Assembly (NCBI RefSeq): GCF_001598915.1
Contig: NZ_BDAP01000001.1
Coordinates: 1,302,001-1,366,000 of the forward strand
Source of the DNA: Williamsia muralis NBRC 105860
GTDB taxonomy: Bacteria; Actinomycetota; Actinomycetes; Mycobacteriales; Mycobacteriaceae
Reading direction: 5' to 3'
Length of the DNA: 64,000 nt
A program made the position numbers and the translations under genes. The stretch's first letter is position 1; each line of letters opens with the position of its first letter. The notes under the pieces were generated by a model. The model had not been told where the DNA came from. It ran no database searches and saw only the letters and a program-made list of their open reading frames with translations. Shown in pieces: positions 1-8,429 of the stretch.

Positions 1-528
1 GCATTTGTCGGTGTGACAGAAGGCGTCAATGCTGCGAAGGTTGTGGCGGGGTCCGCACATCACTCGGCAAAGATCGCCAAGGCGATTGGTAAACGCGACA
101 CGATCTACGGCATAGGTAAGAGCCTGGGCGTCAAGTTCAAGCCATGGGGCGCAGTCAAAGCGAGTAGGCAGGTCGCGAAGGCTGGCCCCATCCTTGCTGC
201 GATCGGCACCGCCGCTGACGCGCACGCGATGTATCAAGGCCACAAGGCTGGAAAAGGCCGAGAAGAATCCCGACGTGGTGCGATTAAGTTCGTAGATGAC
301 GCCGTCCAGACTGCCGAATCGAAACTACTGTTCGGCACCGACAACGACGGACCAGTTGCGGCCCTTCATGAGCGCTCCGGAGTCCTCGCAGAGCATCGAC
401 GCACACTCGAGAAAGAGAATCATGACCTACTGGCGCTCGTGGGCGCCGCGACTACGCAGATCGACCAGATGACCAAGCTGCTGGAAGCGGCTAGCGAATT
501 ATTTGCCAATGAACGGAGTGCACGGTGA
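1..528 (+). CDS. C-terminal part of a probable dynamin-like/GTPase partner protein (5' end outside window)
   Basis: The reading frame is open to the first base, so the visible 176 codons are probably the end of a longer gene; a GTG at 13 is the first possible internal start but has no clear ribosome-binding site. The visible part holds an alanine/glycine-rich hydrophobic stretch (KAGPILAAIGTAADAHAMY, about residues 55-75 counting from the GTG), then a basic segment and a charged helical tail (about 110-170) likely to form a coiled coil. A hydrophobic patch followed by coiled coil is common at the C-terminus of bacterial dynamin-like GTPases, where it contacts membrane. Its TGA overlaps the GTG start of the next gene (GTGA), so the two are probably co-translated. 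No GTPase motif lies in the visible part; the dynamin assignment is inference from architecture and neighbour. Confidence 0.55.
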   Translation, partial: AFVGVTEGVNAAKVVAGSAHHSAKIAKAIGKRDTIYGIGKSLGVKFKPWGAVKASRQVAKAGPILAAIGTAADAHAMYQGHKAGKGREESRRGAIKFVDDAVQTAESKLLFGTDNDGPVAALHERSGVLAEHRRTLEKENHDLLALVGAATTQIDQMTKLLEAASELFANERSAR

Positions 529-2117
529 ACAGCTTAGTCGTCGAGGCAGCGAAAAAATGGCTTGATGAGGTGCCCGGTGGCCCTCTGTCGAAAGAGTTCG
601 AAGCGCAGTGGGCTGAGTTCAATGCCGAACCGAGGCCAGTGGTCACGGTCTTTGGTTCGTACGACACCGGCAAGAGCAGCCTGATCCGCCGGCTGCTGGT
701 CGATGCAGGGGCCGACGTGCCGGAATGGTTGACCATCAGCGCGCGGCACGAGACCTTCGAAGTGCGTGGCGTCGAGCTAGCGGGCTGCGTCATTCGGGAC
801 ACACCTGGTCTCGCAGTTGGAGCCCAAGACGTTCGCGGGGAGACCAATACTCGGCTTGCGCAAGAAGCTATCGGACTGACGGATATAGCGATCGTGACGG
901 TAACTCCACAGCTCGCCACGGGTGAACACGAGCAAATTCGTAAACTCATCAACAGCGGATGGCCGACCGACGGGCTATGGTTCGCAATTTCGCGTTTTGA
1001 TGAAGCCGGTCGTGATCCAGACAGCGATCTCGACGGGTATCACGAACTCGCACAGCGGAAGACGACTGAGCTGCGTGAATCGCTTGGTCTACCAGACGAC
1101 ACGCCGGTATTTGTTGTCGCCCAGGATCCTTTTCAGTTTGCAGGAGCGGACCGGGACGTGGAGCGCGACATCTGGGATGACTCCCGCGAGTGGGACGGGA
1201 TGAACGACCTGTTCGGGGCAATTGAGCGAGTCGGTCAGGACGGTGCGGGCCCTCTGCGACCGGCCGCGGAACAGCGTTTCTGGGCCCAAGCGGTGGCTTC
1301 GGTAGCTGACGAGCTTAGTGGTCAGCTGCCCGAATTTGAAGTGGCCGCGGCGGCAGCGCGTGACGTCGAAAGCCGTAGGGATCAATGGATGACTGCGCTG
1401 GCCGACGCAGATTCCGCTGCTAGAGCTGGTCTGAAAGGTGCTATCCAGGAAGCAATTCGGTTCGCATCAGTGAACCCAGAAAGTACGCAGGAGCAAATCG
1501 TGTCGGCGATTGAGTCTTCGCTCGACGAATGGTATCAGCGGGTTGGCCAGGCAGTTGATCTCCTTCTCCAGGACGTCGAGAAGTCAGCTGACCGTCGACG
1601 CACGGAGCCGTCGTGGCAGCGGCTCGACGCGTTGGTCGCGTCCGCCGTCGGAAAGCAGGCGGCTCAAGAGGCCCCGGACGTCACTCGCTTAGGGCCGATT
1701 CTCTCCAAGATGGGACCGAAACTCATATCGAACTTGATCGAGGTCGACCGTCTGATTCAGAAGCGCTCAGCACTTAAGACCACCTCTCCCCGAAACGCCC
1801 GTAGCTGGTCGCAGAGTGACATCGAGAAGGTTGGCAAGATGATTCTTCCTGTCGCGATAGAGATAGCTAGGTTGATTGACGACCTGCGTTCCAAGCGTGC
1901 AACGGCTAATCATGCACGCGAGCAGGCGCGAGCGTTGAATGATCAGCTCGAGTCCGACGCCACTGGGGTCGCGCTGGGCGAGTGGCAGCAAATCGTCGAT
2001 CAAGCACAGGAAGCCATTGAAAACGTGACAGCAGAAGCAGAGCTCGCCCCGAGTCTTAGTGACGAGGTCGAAGAAATCCGCAAGGCGATCACCGGTGCTG
2101 ACGAGATTTCCGCTTAA
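525..2117 (+). CDS. P-loop GTPase, dynamin-like (Leo/Eleos-type candidate)
   Basis: This 530-residue protein begins with a clear GTPase domain: G1 P-loop GSYDTGKSS at residues 43-51, G3 DTPG near residue 91, and a G4-like SRFD near residue 155 in place of the usual N/TKxD. The rest (about 230-530) is almost entirely helical and charged, consistent with the stalk of dynamin-superfamily proteins; the segment near 380-450 (LISNLIEVDRLIQ, MILPVAIEIARLIDDL) could be a membrane-contacting tip. The GTG start overlaps the upstream stop, marking a two-gene translational unit. Paired dynamin-like GTPases are known in bacterial LeoABC-type loci, described as membrane-remodelling phage defence. GTPase function is well supported by motifs; the membrane and defence roles are inferred from architecture and surroundings. 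Confidence 0.75.
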   Translation: MNSLVVEAAKKWLDEVPGGPLSKEFEAQWAEFNAEPRPVVTVFGSYDTGKSSLIRRLLVDAGADVPEWLTISARHETFEVRGVELAGCVIRDTPGLAVGAQDVRGETNTRLAQEAIGLTDIAIVTVTPQLATGEHEQIRKLINSGWPTDGLWFAISRFDEAGRDPDSDLDGYHELAQRKTTELRESLGLPDDTPVFVVAQDPFQFAGADRDVERDIWDDSREWDGMNDLFGAIERVGQDGAGPLRPAAEQRFWAQAVASVADELSGQLPEFEVAAAAARDVESRRDQWMTALADADSAARAGLKGAIQEAIRFASVNPESTQEQIVSAIESSLDEWYQRVGQAVDLLLQDVEKSADRRRTEPSWQRLDALVASAVGKQAAQEAPDVTRLGPILSKMGPKLISNLIEVDRLIQKRSALKTTSPRNARSWSQSDIEKVGKMILPVAIEIARLIDDLRSKRATANHAREQARALNDQLESDATGVALGEWQQIVDQAQEAIENVTAEAELAPSLSDEVEEIRKAITGADEISA

Positions 2118-2166
2118 AGTGCTGGAACGTTGACGCCTTCCGAGAGTGGACTGATAGGAGATGTGA

Positions 2167-2859
2167 ATGGAATCAGACCGCGGCGACGATAATCTCGAGG
2201 ACGTCGTTCCGCAAGTAGTTAATTGGAACGCGGTATGTGATCCTGCCGAAGGCATTACGTCGAAGGATCGTGACCGAATCGCAGACCTTGCATACCGAGG
2301 GCGGTGGAAGGATCTCATTGTTGCGATCGATTCAGTCGAGCCCTATGACGTTCACGCAGGGGTGAATTCGACCAGGCTCGGGAGTAAGTCGAACTTCACG
2401 CCTTTGCATCAGGCTGCTTGGGCAGGGAACGCGGAGGCGTGCAGTGCTCTGATTGAGCGCGGAGCATGGCGGACTGTCCAAAGCAGTGATGGAAAGCGGC
2501 CGATAGACGTTGCTGTCGAGCGAGGGCACGTCGCGTTGGAGCGCATCCTGACGCCGCAGCCGATTTACAGTCCTGGTGGCGAAGCGATCGAACAACTTCA
2601 GCGCGGCCTCGACTTTGTTCTGAATGCAGAGCTGTTGCGTTGGCGGAAGTTCCCGCTGCACTATCCGCAAGTGGGTGTTCTCACCGAGATTGCGGAACTA
2701 TCCCTCTGGGTTGGGGTACCCGGAATGTACGGCGGATTTCGTATCACTCTTGAACGGGGTCCAAGTCTCCACGTCGACGCATCGAGCCGTATGGGTGGGT
2801 CCGAGCTGTACCGTGTAAATCTGAGCGGCATCGACTTTCTTGGCCATGAGGGTTACTAG
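2167..2859 (+). CDS. ankyrin-repeat protein
   Basis: A 230-residue protein with an AGGAG ribosome-binding site 7 bases before the ATG. Residues 75-130 carry at least two ankyrin repeats (TPLHQAAWAGNAEACSALIERG, then RPIDVAVERGHVALERIL), with the diagnostic TPLHxAA and GH/GNxE pattern. The C-terminal 90 residues (about 140-230) do not resemble a family I know. It follows the GTPase gene after 49 bases on the same strand and is probably in its operon. Ankyrin repeats bind proteins, so it could be a partner or immunity factor for the GTPase pair; that is inference. The gene ends 5 bases before the convergent stop of mcrC, leaving no room for a separate terminator. Confidence 0.75.
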   Translation: MESDRGDDNLEDVVPQVVNWNAVCDPAEGITSKDRDRIADLAYRGRWKDLIVAIDSVEPYDVHAGVNSTRLGSKSNFTPLHQAAWAGNAEACSALIERGAWRTVQSSDGKRPIDVAVERGHVALERILTPQPIYSPGGEAIEQLQRGLDFVLNAELLRWRKFPLHYPQVGVLTEIAELSLWVGVPGMYGGFRITLERGPSLHVDASSRMGGSELYRVNLSGIDFLGHEGY

Positions 2860-2864
2860 CCTCT

Positions 2865-4139
2865 TTAGGCGCCGTCGTCAGGAGCGATCGCGAGCCACGT
2901 CCGGAGTGATTGCCTGAAGGCTTCCATCGGAGTCTGGTCGCCGCCCGAAAGCGCGGCGATGATTGCTCGTATGGGTATCGGGTGCACGTGCACCTCTGCA
3001 AGACGTCGACCGCCGGGTTCAAACCGAATGGTTCGTGGTGCTTCCGATCCCATGCTGGGGTAGATCAGCATTGAGCGCGGGACCGGACCCCAGCCGGGGT
3101 ACGCCTGAGCATAGGTCGTGAGCTGGTACAGATCGTTCGGCGAGAGCGAATTGCCATCGTAGCGTTTGTACTTGGCGTCTATCGCGCACGAGCGAAGGCC
3201 ATCAGAGATTAGTATGTCAGGACGTATTGCGAAACTCCCACTGTCGGATTTGAATACGCTCAAATCCTTAGCCTGAGGTTCGGCCACCAAGCCTCCAGGC
3301 AAAGTCTGCTGAACCAACGTCGTGACGAAACGCTCAAACAACAAGTTCATGTCGACCAGAAACGCCTGTGCCCGTGCATGTCCAACGTCGAACATGTTGT
3401 CTAGGAAGCTATTTTCCAACACGGCCAATGACCAGGTCAGCGCAGTTCGATAGCGTTCGTTATGCCGATCGTATTGCAGCGTGCGCCGCACGACTTCAGG
3501 ACTCGGTGGCGGCGTTGGGGCAGACCCGAAGAAGTCTTCGTACACCCGGCCGGTCGCCGTCCGTCCCTCGGCGTTGGACGTGAGGCGTCGGGCCACACCG
3601 AGAGCGGCTGCCGTGACCCTATTTTCGAGGATGTCCGTGTCAAACTCTTCGTAGTTGCACGCGAGCGTGTCGAGCACGCCGAACTTTCGCAGGGCTTGTT
3701 CCCGGACGTTGAGGCGGCCTCGCATGTAGGGGAGATCGTCCTGGGCCGATCTGTAGCCGGCGAGTAGTCCCTGCCGATGCACATCGTTTGCAGCATCCGT
3801 CAGGAAGCGGGCCAGTAGCTCAGGGAGGGAATCGGCTTTGCCCGGCGAGTGATGATTCTCGAGCGAGTCGAGTACATCGTGCGAGTTTCCCTCTGCGACT
3901 GCAATCATCGCGAGCACGTCGAGTTCGCTACCGGCGAGCTTTGGGACGACCCTCAAGGGCCCAACCCCGGGGACGTCAACGGAGCCAACCCACTGCGTGG
4001 CGGTAACTTCGACACGGCCAGCAGCCAACCAGCGCAGCTTGACCTTGCTTTTTAAGCGGTCTGCTGCAGCGGACATTTCGTGCTGGCGCGAGGGCGTAGC
4101 CTCGAAAATATCGCTCTCGTACTCAGTTAGCGTCCTCAT
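2865..4139 (-). CDS. mcrC: McrC family protein, nuclease subunit of a McrBC-type restriction system
   Basis: McrC proteins supply the DNA-cleaving subunit of GTP-driven McrBC endonucleases that attack modified DNA. This 424-residue protein has the McrC layout: an N-terminal half that contacts the McrB ring, including the family pattern YMRGRLNVREQ (about residue 139), and a C-terminal PD-(D/E)XK nuclease core. Visible core elements are an acidic residue in IRPDILISDG (about 302-311) and the catalytic AIDAKYKRY motif (about 315-323), followed by a helix with DLYQLTTYA. Length is typical for the larger actinobacterial McrC proteins. Its ATG overlaps the mcrB stop codon (ATGA), the usual coupling of this subunit pair. 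Confidence 0.9.
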   Translation of the reverse strand: MRTLTEYESDIFEATPSRQHEMSAAADRLKSKVKLRWLAAGRVEVTATQWVGSVDVPGVGPLRVVPKLAGSELDVLAMIAVAEGNSHDVLDSLENHHSPGKADSLPELLARFLTDAANDVHRQGLLAGYRSAQDDLPYMRGRLNVREQALRKFGVLDTLACNYEEFDTDILENRVTAAALGVARRLTSNAEGRTATGRVYEDFFGSAPTPPPSPEVVRRTLQYDRHNERYRTALTWSLAVLENSFLDNMFDVGHARAQAFLVDMNLLFERFVTTLVQQTLPGGLVAEPQAKDLSVFKSDSGSFAIRPDILISDGLRSCAIDAKYKRYDGNSLSPNDLYQLTTYAQAYPGWGPVPRSMLIYPSMGSEAPRTIRFEPGGRRLAEVHVHPIPIRAIIAALSGGDQTPMEAFRQSLRTWLAIAPDDGA

Positions 4140-6205
4140 AGAGGGTTAACGACCCCGTACTCGGCCGCTAGCAGATCCACCAACTGTTCGTCGTCAACCG
4201 GTACCAGCCGCTGACCGGGAGCGTCGACGAGCGTTTGCCCGAGAAACTGTGCGAGCTGGGCGTAGTCGTCGTAGACCAGTTCCTGCAGCAGAGGGATCAC
4301 CTCCAGGCGCACGACCTGTGCGAAATCGATGGGGTCGCTGATTGGCTCGCCGCGGTGCATGAAGTAGGCATGACCAATTTGGCGATCGCGCCCGGCGTAC
4401 TCGGTGATCCTCTTGTTGAGCTCATCGAGAAAGAGGTCGAGCGCCAAAATGGTTGAGCCATAGGAGGCTTGACCTTCGAGCACTGACGAGTCGGGGAGTA
4501 TCTCCTCGAACGCAAACCTGCGACGCAGCGCAGCATCGAGGGTACGAATGGAACGATCTGCTGTGTTCATTGTGCCGATGATGAACAGATTTTCGGGGAC
4601 TGAGAACGGCTCTTGGCTCGTTGGCAGCAAGACCTGAGTGCCACGTTTGTCTGCTTCGATCACTGTCATCAGTTCGCCGAAAACTCTTGGCAGGTTTGCG
4701 CGGTTGATCTCATCGATGATCAAAAAGAACGTCTTCTCCGGCGACTTGGCAGCGTTCGCGCAAACAATCTTGAAGATGCCGTCAATGCGCGCAAGCCGAA
4801 GTCCGTCGGCATCGCTTGAGTCCTCGATTGGCCGGTACCCCTCGACGAACTCTTCGTAGGTGTAGGAGGCGTGGAAAGTCACTGGCGTAACGGTTCCAGG
4901 CGTCGACCCGTCGCTGTTCTGTTCGCCATACCATCGGGCGAATCGCACAGCGCTGTAGGTCTTCCCGGTCCCAGGCGGGCCGTAGAGGATGAGCTGCTTC
5001 TTACGTTCAATCGCCTTGGCCCACTGTGAGTACCGGACCTCCTCAGCATCGGTATAGTCAGGTAGTTCGGCGGCTATGTTCTTCGCTGCCTGATCTGATC
5101 CATCGTTCTCCAGGATGCGTGCTACGTCTTTGGCGTTGAGCGTTTGAAAGGTGCTGCGCCAGCCCCCGAAACCCGGGTCGAGCTTCCGGGCATGGGTGGT
5201 ATCCCAGTCGACCGCGACTGTGTGTCGATACTGATCACGGTCAGGTAGAAATTGGTAGCCGTCTGTACGCACAGTTCCGACGCCAAGGATCTCGGTAGTT
5301 CCCCGATTAGCAACGACGTGGTTGCCCGGCTTCAAGTTCCGAAACTTCCAAATGTTCTTGGCCGCCAGAAGGTTCTGGCGGTCAGTGTTCTGTGGGTAGG
5401 TGCGGGCGAACGCCTTCGAGAACTCGTCGAACGTGTCATACAGGGACAGGTCGCCCAACTCATCCCAGCCGATGCAGATGTACTCGCCCTCCAAGCAGTC
5501 TTGCCAGGCAGACGCCTGCTCACCGGGGGCGACTTTGAGGTAGACGCTCGACTCTGTCTGGTTGCCGCGACCTCTAGCAGAAGGCGGCTGCCAGCTCTCG
5601 AGAAGGATCATTCGCTGGAATCCGTCGACGCTTGAAAGATCCGGGTAGGTCTGCAGCGCCGCGTTCAGAGCTCTGTTGAGTGCTATCGGAGACTGATCGG
5701 GCTCGATACCGAGCGCACGGGCGTAGTGCCTCAGCCGGGACTCCGCAAAGACCGGCAAAATCTCGTCGGGGAAGTAGATGTGCAGAGCCTTCAGCACGAC
5801 CATTGGCCATACGCCTGTGACGCTTAGTGTCGCTGCCTCGGCCCACTCGCCAGCCGCAGCAAGGTCGAACAGTGCTGCGAAGTCCGACCTGATGCTGGAC
5901 CATGCCTCATCGAGCGTGGCGAAGTTCTTCGGGAACTTCCAGTCACCGTCATTGTGGTAGAAAATGCCGAACTTGTAAGCGCTGCCGCCTGAGATGCTCC
6001 CGATCTGCTTCGTCGCGGTTTCGAGCGCGTAGCTGAAGCTCTGCTTCGAGGACGCAGTGCCCAGCGCATACCGATTCAGGTCGAGAGTCGGCCAATCAGC
6101 AAGGGGAAAGCGCGTGACCACTGATTCGCGCATGGCCGCAACGGATTTAAGTTCGATTTCCGAACAGTGGTGTAGTCCTTGGGTGATGGCCTCGTCTAGC
6201 TCCAA
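4136..6205 (-). CDS. mcrB: McrB family AAA+ GTPase with upstream PUA/EVE-like DNA-reader segment
   Basis: McrB is the GTP-hydrolysing motor and specificity subunit of modification-dependent restriction. This 689-residue protein has Walker A GPPGTGKTYS near residue 408, Walker B FFLIIDEINRAN near 491, and the McrB signature GTMNTADRS near 541, with an arginine-rich LRRRFAF sensor region after it. The N-terminal 200 residues are helical and unassigned. Residues about 236-345 (starting EYICIGWDELGDL and including GNHVVANRGTTEILGVGTV) look like an EVE/PUA-like beta barrel, a fold used to flip out modified bases. The start is a TTG with AAGGGG just upstream. It lies 129 bases after brxHI on the same strand, so it may be expressed with BREX. 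Confidence 0.88.
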   Translation of the reverse strand: MELDEAITQGLHHCSEIELKSVAAMRESVVTRFPLADWPTLDLNRYALGTASSKQSFSYALETATKQIGSISGGSAYKFGIFYHNDGDWKFPKNFATLDEAWSSIRSDFAALFDLAAAGEWAEAATLSVTGVWPMVVLKALHIYFPDEILPVFAESRLRHYARALGIEPDQSPIALNRALNAALQTYPDLSSVDGFQRMILLESWQPPSARGRGNQTESSVYLKVAPGEQASAWQDCLEGEYICIGWDELGDLSLYDTFDEFSKAFARTYPQNTDRQNLLAAKNIWKFRNLKPGNHVVANRGTTEILGVGTVRTDGYQFLPDRDQYRHTVAVDWDTTHARKLDPGFGGWRSTFQTLNAKDVARILENDGSDQAAKNIAAELPDYTDAEEVRYSQWAKAIERKKQLILYGPPGTGKTYSAVRFARWYGEQNSDGSTPGTVTPVTFHASYTYEEFVEGYRPIEDSSDADGLRLARIDGIFKIVCANAAKSPEKTFFLIIDEINRANLPRVFGELMTVIEADKRGTQVLLPTSQEPFSVPENLFIIGTMNTADRSIRTLDAALRRRFAFEEILPDSSVLEGQASYGSTILALDLFLDELNKRITEYAGRDRQIGHAYFMHRGEPISDPIDFAQVVRLEVIPLLQELVYDDYAQLAQFLGQTLVDAPGQRLVPVDDEQLVDLLAAEYGVVNPL

Positions 6206-6334
6206 CTTCGACCCCTTAGAGATGCGACCAGATGCGGTCTGCCTGATGTCATCCTTGCGATCCTTCGACTATCGCCTATTGCGCGCTGCGTGTGGGGGAG
6301 ATCGGGCATTCTGGTCGTTCGCGAATCCGCTCGA

Positions 6335-8428
6335 CTACAGCTGGTAAGAAACAAGTTCACCCAGAACAGTCGCGGCCCCAGTTTGATCCGCCATGCGGGC
6401 TGCGAGCGTCTGGCGTGCGAGTGACTCCGGCAATGCAGCTGAGAACTTCAGTCCACGCAACGCGCGGGTGTCGATCGAAGGAAGTGGGCGTGTGTCCAGG
6501 GTCCGGATGGCAGAGAGCTCGTCCTTGATCTCGACCACCGACAGATCCGTGTGCAAACGAAGGGACTCTACGCCGATTCGTTGGCGCGCGGGTACGAGTT
6601 TCGGAGCCCAGGCAGCAAGAGTCCGATTGGCCTTTGCACCAGCCCAGGTCCACCAGCGCCAGTCGCCGCGGTCATCTCGTTCAATGACGAAGGCGCCATC
6701 GGTTACTTGCCCTGACCTACTTGCTCGTAGGTCGTCCAAGGTAGCGACCGCCCGCCGGGTCAAAGTGACGCCAGCCGGGTTCGACCCAAGCAGGACTTCC
6801 CGGATACCGCGGGCTATTTCAAAGGAAGCCCCATCAGGCACGGACATCCACTTCGCTCGTCCGCCGATCGTGGTCGCCTCCACGTAAACATGTCGGCGAT
6901 TCCAATCGATGTGAGTGACTTTCCACGATCGGCCGGCTAGAAGCAATACACGTGGGCCTTCGACGTCGTCGGTGAGCACACTCGTTTCGACGGCTCCGAT
7001 CTCGTTGCGTCCTGCGTACACGGTGAACTCGGGCGCGGCGGTGAAGACCGCGAGGAGGTTCATGAAGTGCCTTCTACCGAAATGCCTTTCGGCCTCCGCG
7101 CCGATAAAGGCACTACCTGCGTCGTGCTCAAGGAAGCCCTCGTCGAGGAGGAAGTCCATGATCTGCTGGGAGTCATCGCCGAAAAGGGGGAGCGAGCCCC
7201 ACGTGGATTCCCAGTCGGTGAGCGGAACTCGTCGGGTTTGCAGGGCGGCCGCGAGGATTTGTTGGGCAGCGATATGTCGCGGTTCGGGCGTCGGAGTCAC
7301 GGGCTCCACCCATCCGGTCGACCAGCAGTGGAGCATACCCAGCACCTCAAGAGTCGAGGCATCGCTCAGGCAGAGAAAGAGGCAGTTCCGCGTCGAACCA
7401 GCGCGGCGGCCGGTGCGTCCGAGGCGCTGCAGAAATGACGACACTGTGCGAGGTGCGTTGATCTGGATCACCCGGTCGAGGTCGCCGACATCGATGCCGA
7501 GTTCGAGTGTTGATGTCGCGACGATGACGCAGTCGCGTGCTTCCGCGAACGCTTCTTCAGATTCGCGGCGCTCGGCCGCAGACAACGAAGAATGGGAGAT
7601 GAACGTGGTGACCCCGCGCTGGCGCAGCTGAGATCCGAGTTCCTCTGCCAACCGTCGAGAGTCGACGAATACCAAGCGCTTTTCTCCAAGATGGAGGGAC
7701 GCGATAATCTTCGCTGCGTTCTCTGTGCTACCGACGGAATCGACCGTGATGTCCGGAACCACCATGGCGCCGTCAACAGCGGGGGACACGACGAGACCAG
7801 GTCGCTTGGCTCCACCCTGCAACCACCCCAGTAGTTCGTCTGGATTGCCAACTGTGGCCGACATGCCGACCCGCTGGAGCTTACGGCCTAGCAGAGACTC
7901 AAGCCGTGCAAGTACTGCAAGCAGATGCCAGCCACGGTCGTCGCCAGCGAATGCGTGGACTTCATCCACGACCACCGCTTGAACTCCGCCGAGAAGTTCA
8001 GCGGCATCGACACTTTCGGACACAAGCATCGATTCAAGTGATTCTGGTGTGGTCAACAGGATGTCCGGTCGGTCGCGTTTGATCCTTCCGCGCAACGACT
8101 GGGCGACATCACCGTGCCACGTCATGGCGTCACGCCCAAGCCACGCTGCGTATTCCGCCAGCCGAGGTTGCAGATTATTGAGCAGTGCCTTGAGCGGGCA
8201 TATGTACAGCACCGAAATGCCGGTCCAGCGTTCCGATTGCATTCGAGTGAGCAGCGGGAACATCGCTGCCTCGGTCTTACCGCCGGCCGTCGGCGCGAGC
8301 AGGATCGCGTCTGATCCACCCACGATCGGTCCGGCGGCATCTTCCTGCAACGGCCGCAATCCCGGCCAGCCGAGCGAGTTCACAACATGGTGCTGGAGTA
8401 CCGGATCGAGCAGATCGAATCCCGCCAT
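6335..8428 (-). CDS. brxHI: BREX type 2 Lhr-like SF2 helicase BrxHI
   Basis: This is the terminal helicase gene of BREX type 2 operons. The 697-residue protein has the SF2 helicase core: motif I PTAGGKTEA near residue 44, DEVH box (VVVDEVHAF) near 150, the SAT motif in MSATVGN near 190, and motif VI QRLGRTGRR near 331, followed by a long Lhr-type C-terminal region with winged-helix and beta-rich parts. I chose the ATG at 8428, one base after the brxD stop, over the ATG at 8464 inside brxD because MAGFDLLDP begins the conserved fold and the upstream 12 residues are a shadow of brxD. Assignment as BrxHI rests on fold plus position directly after brxD. Confidence 0.9.
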   Translation of the reverse strand: MAGFDLLDPVLQHHVVNSLGWPGLRPLQEDAAGPIVGGSDAILLAPTAGGKTEAAMFPLLTRMQSERWTGISVLYICPLKALLNNLQPRLAEYAAWLGRDAMTWHGDVAQSLRGRIKRDRPDILLTTPESLESMLVSESVDAAELLGGVQAVVVDEVHAFAGDDRGWHLLAVLARLESLLGRKLQRVGMSATVGNPDELLGWLQGGAKRPGLVVSPAVDGAMVVPDITVDSVGSTENAAKIIASLHLGEKRLVFVDSRRLAEELGSQLRQRGVTTFISHSSLSAAERRESEEAFAEARDCVIVATSTLELGIDVGDLDRVIQINAPRTVSSFLQRLGRTGRRAGSTRNCLFLCLSDASTLEVLGMLHCWSTGWVEPVTPTPEPRHIAAQQILAAALQTRRVPLTDWESTWGSLPLFGDDSQQIMDFLLDEGFLEHDAGSAFIGAEAERHFGRRHFMNLLAVFTAAPEFTVYAGRNEIGAVETSVLTDDVEGPRVLLLAGRSWKVTHIDWNRRHVYVEATTIGGRAKWMSVPDGASFEIARGIREVLLGSNPAGVTLTRRAVATLDDLRASRSGQVTDGAFVIERDDRGDWRWWTWAGAKANRTLAAWAPKLVPARQRIGVESLRLHTDLSVVEIKDELSAIRTLDTRPLPSIDTRALRGLKFSAALPESLARQTLAARMADQTGAATVLGELVSYQL

Positions 8429-8429
8429 T

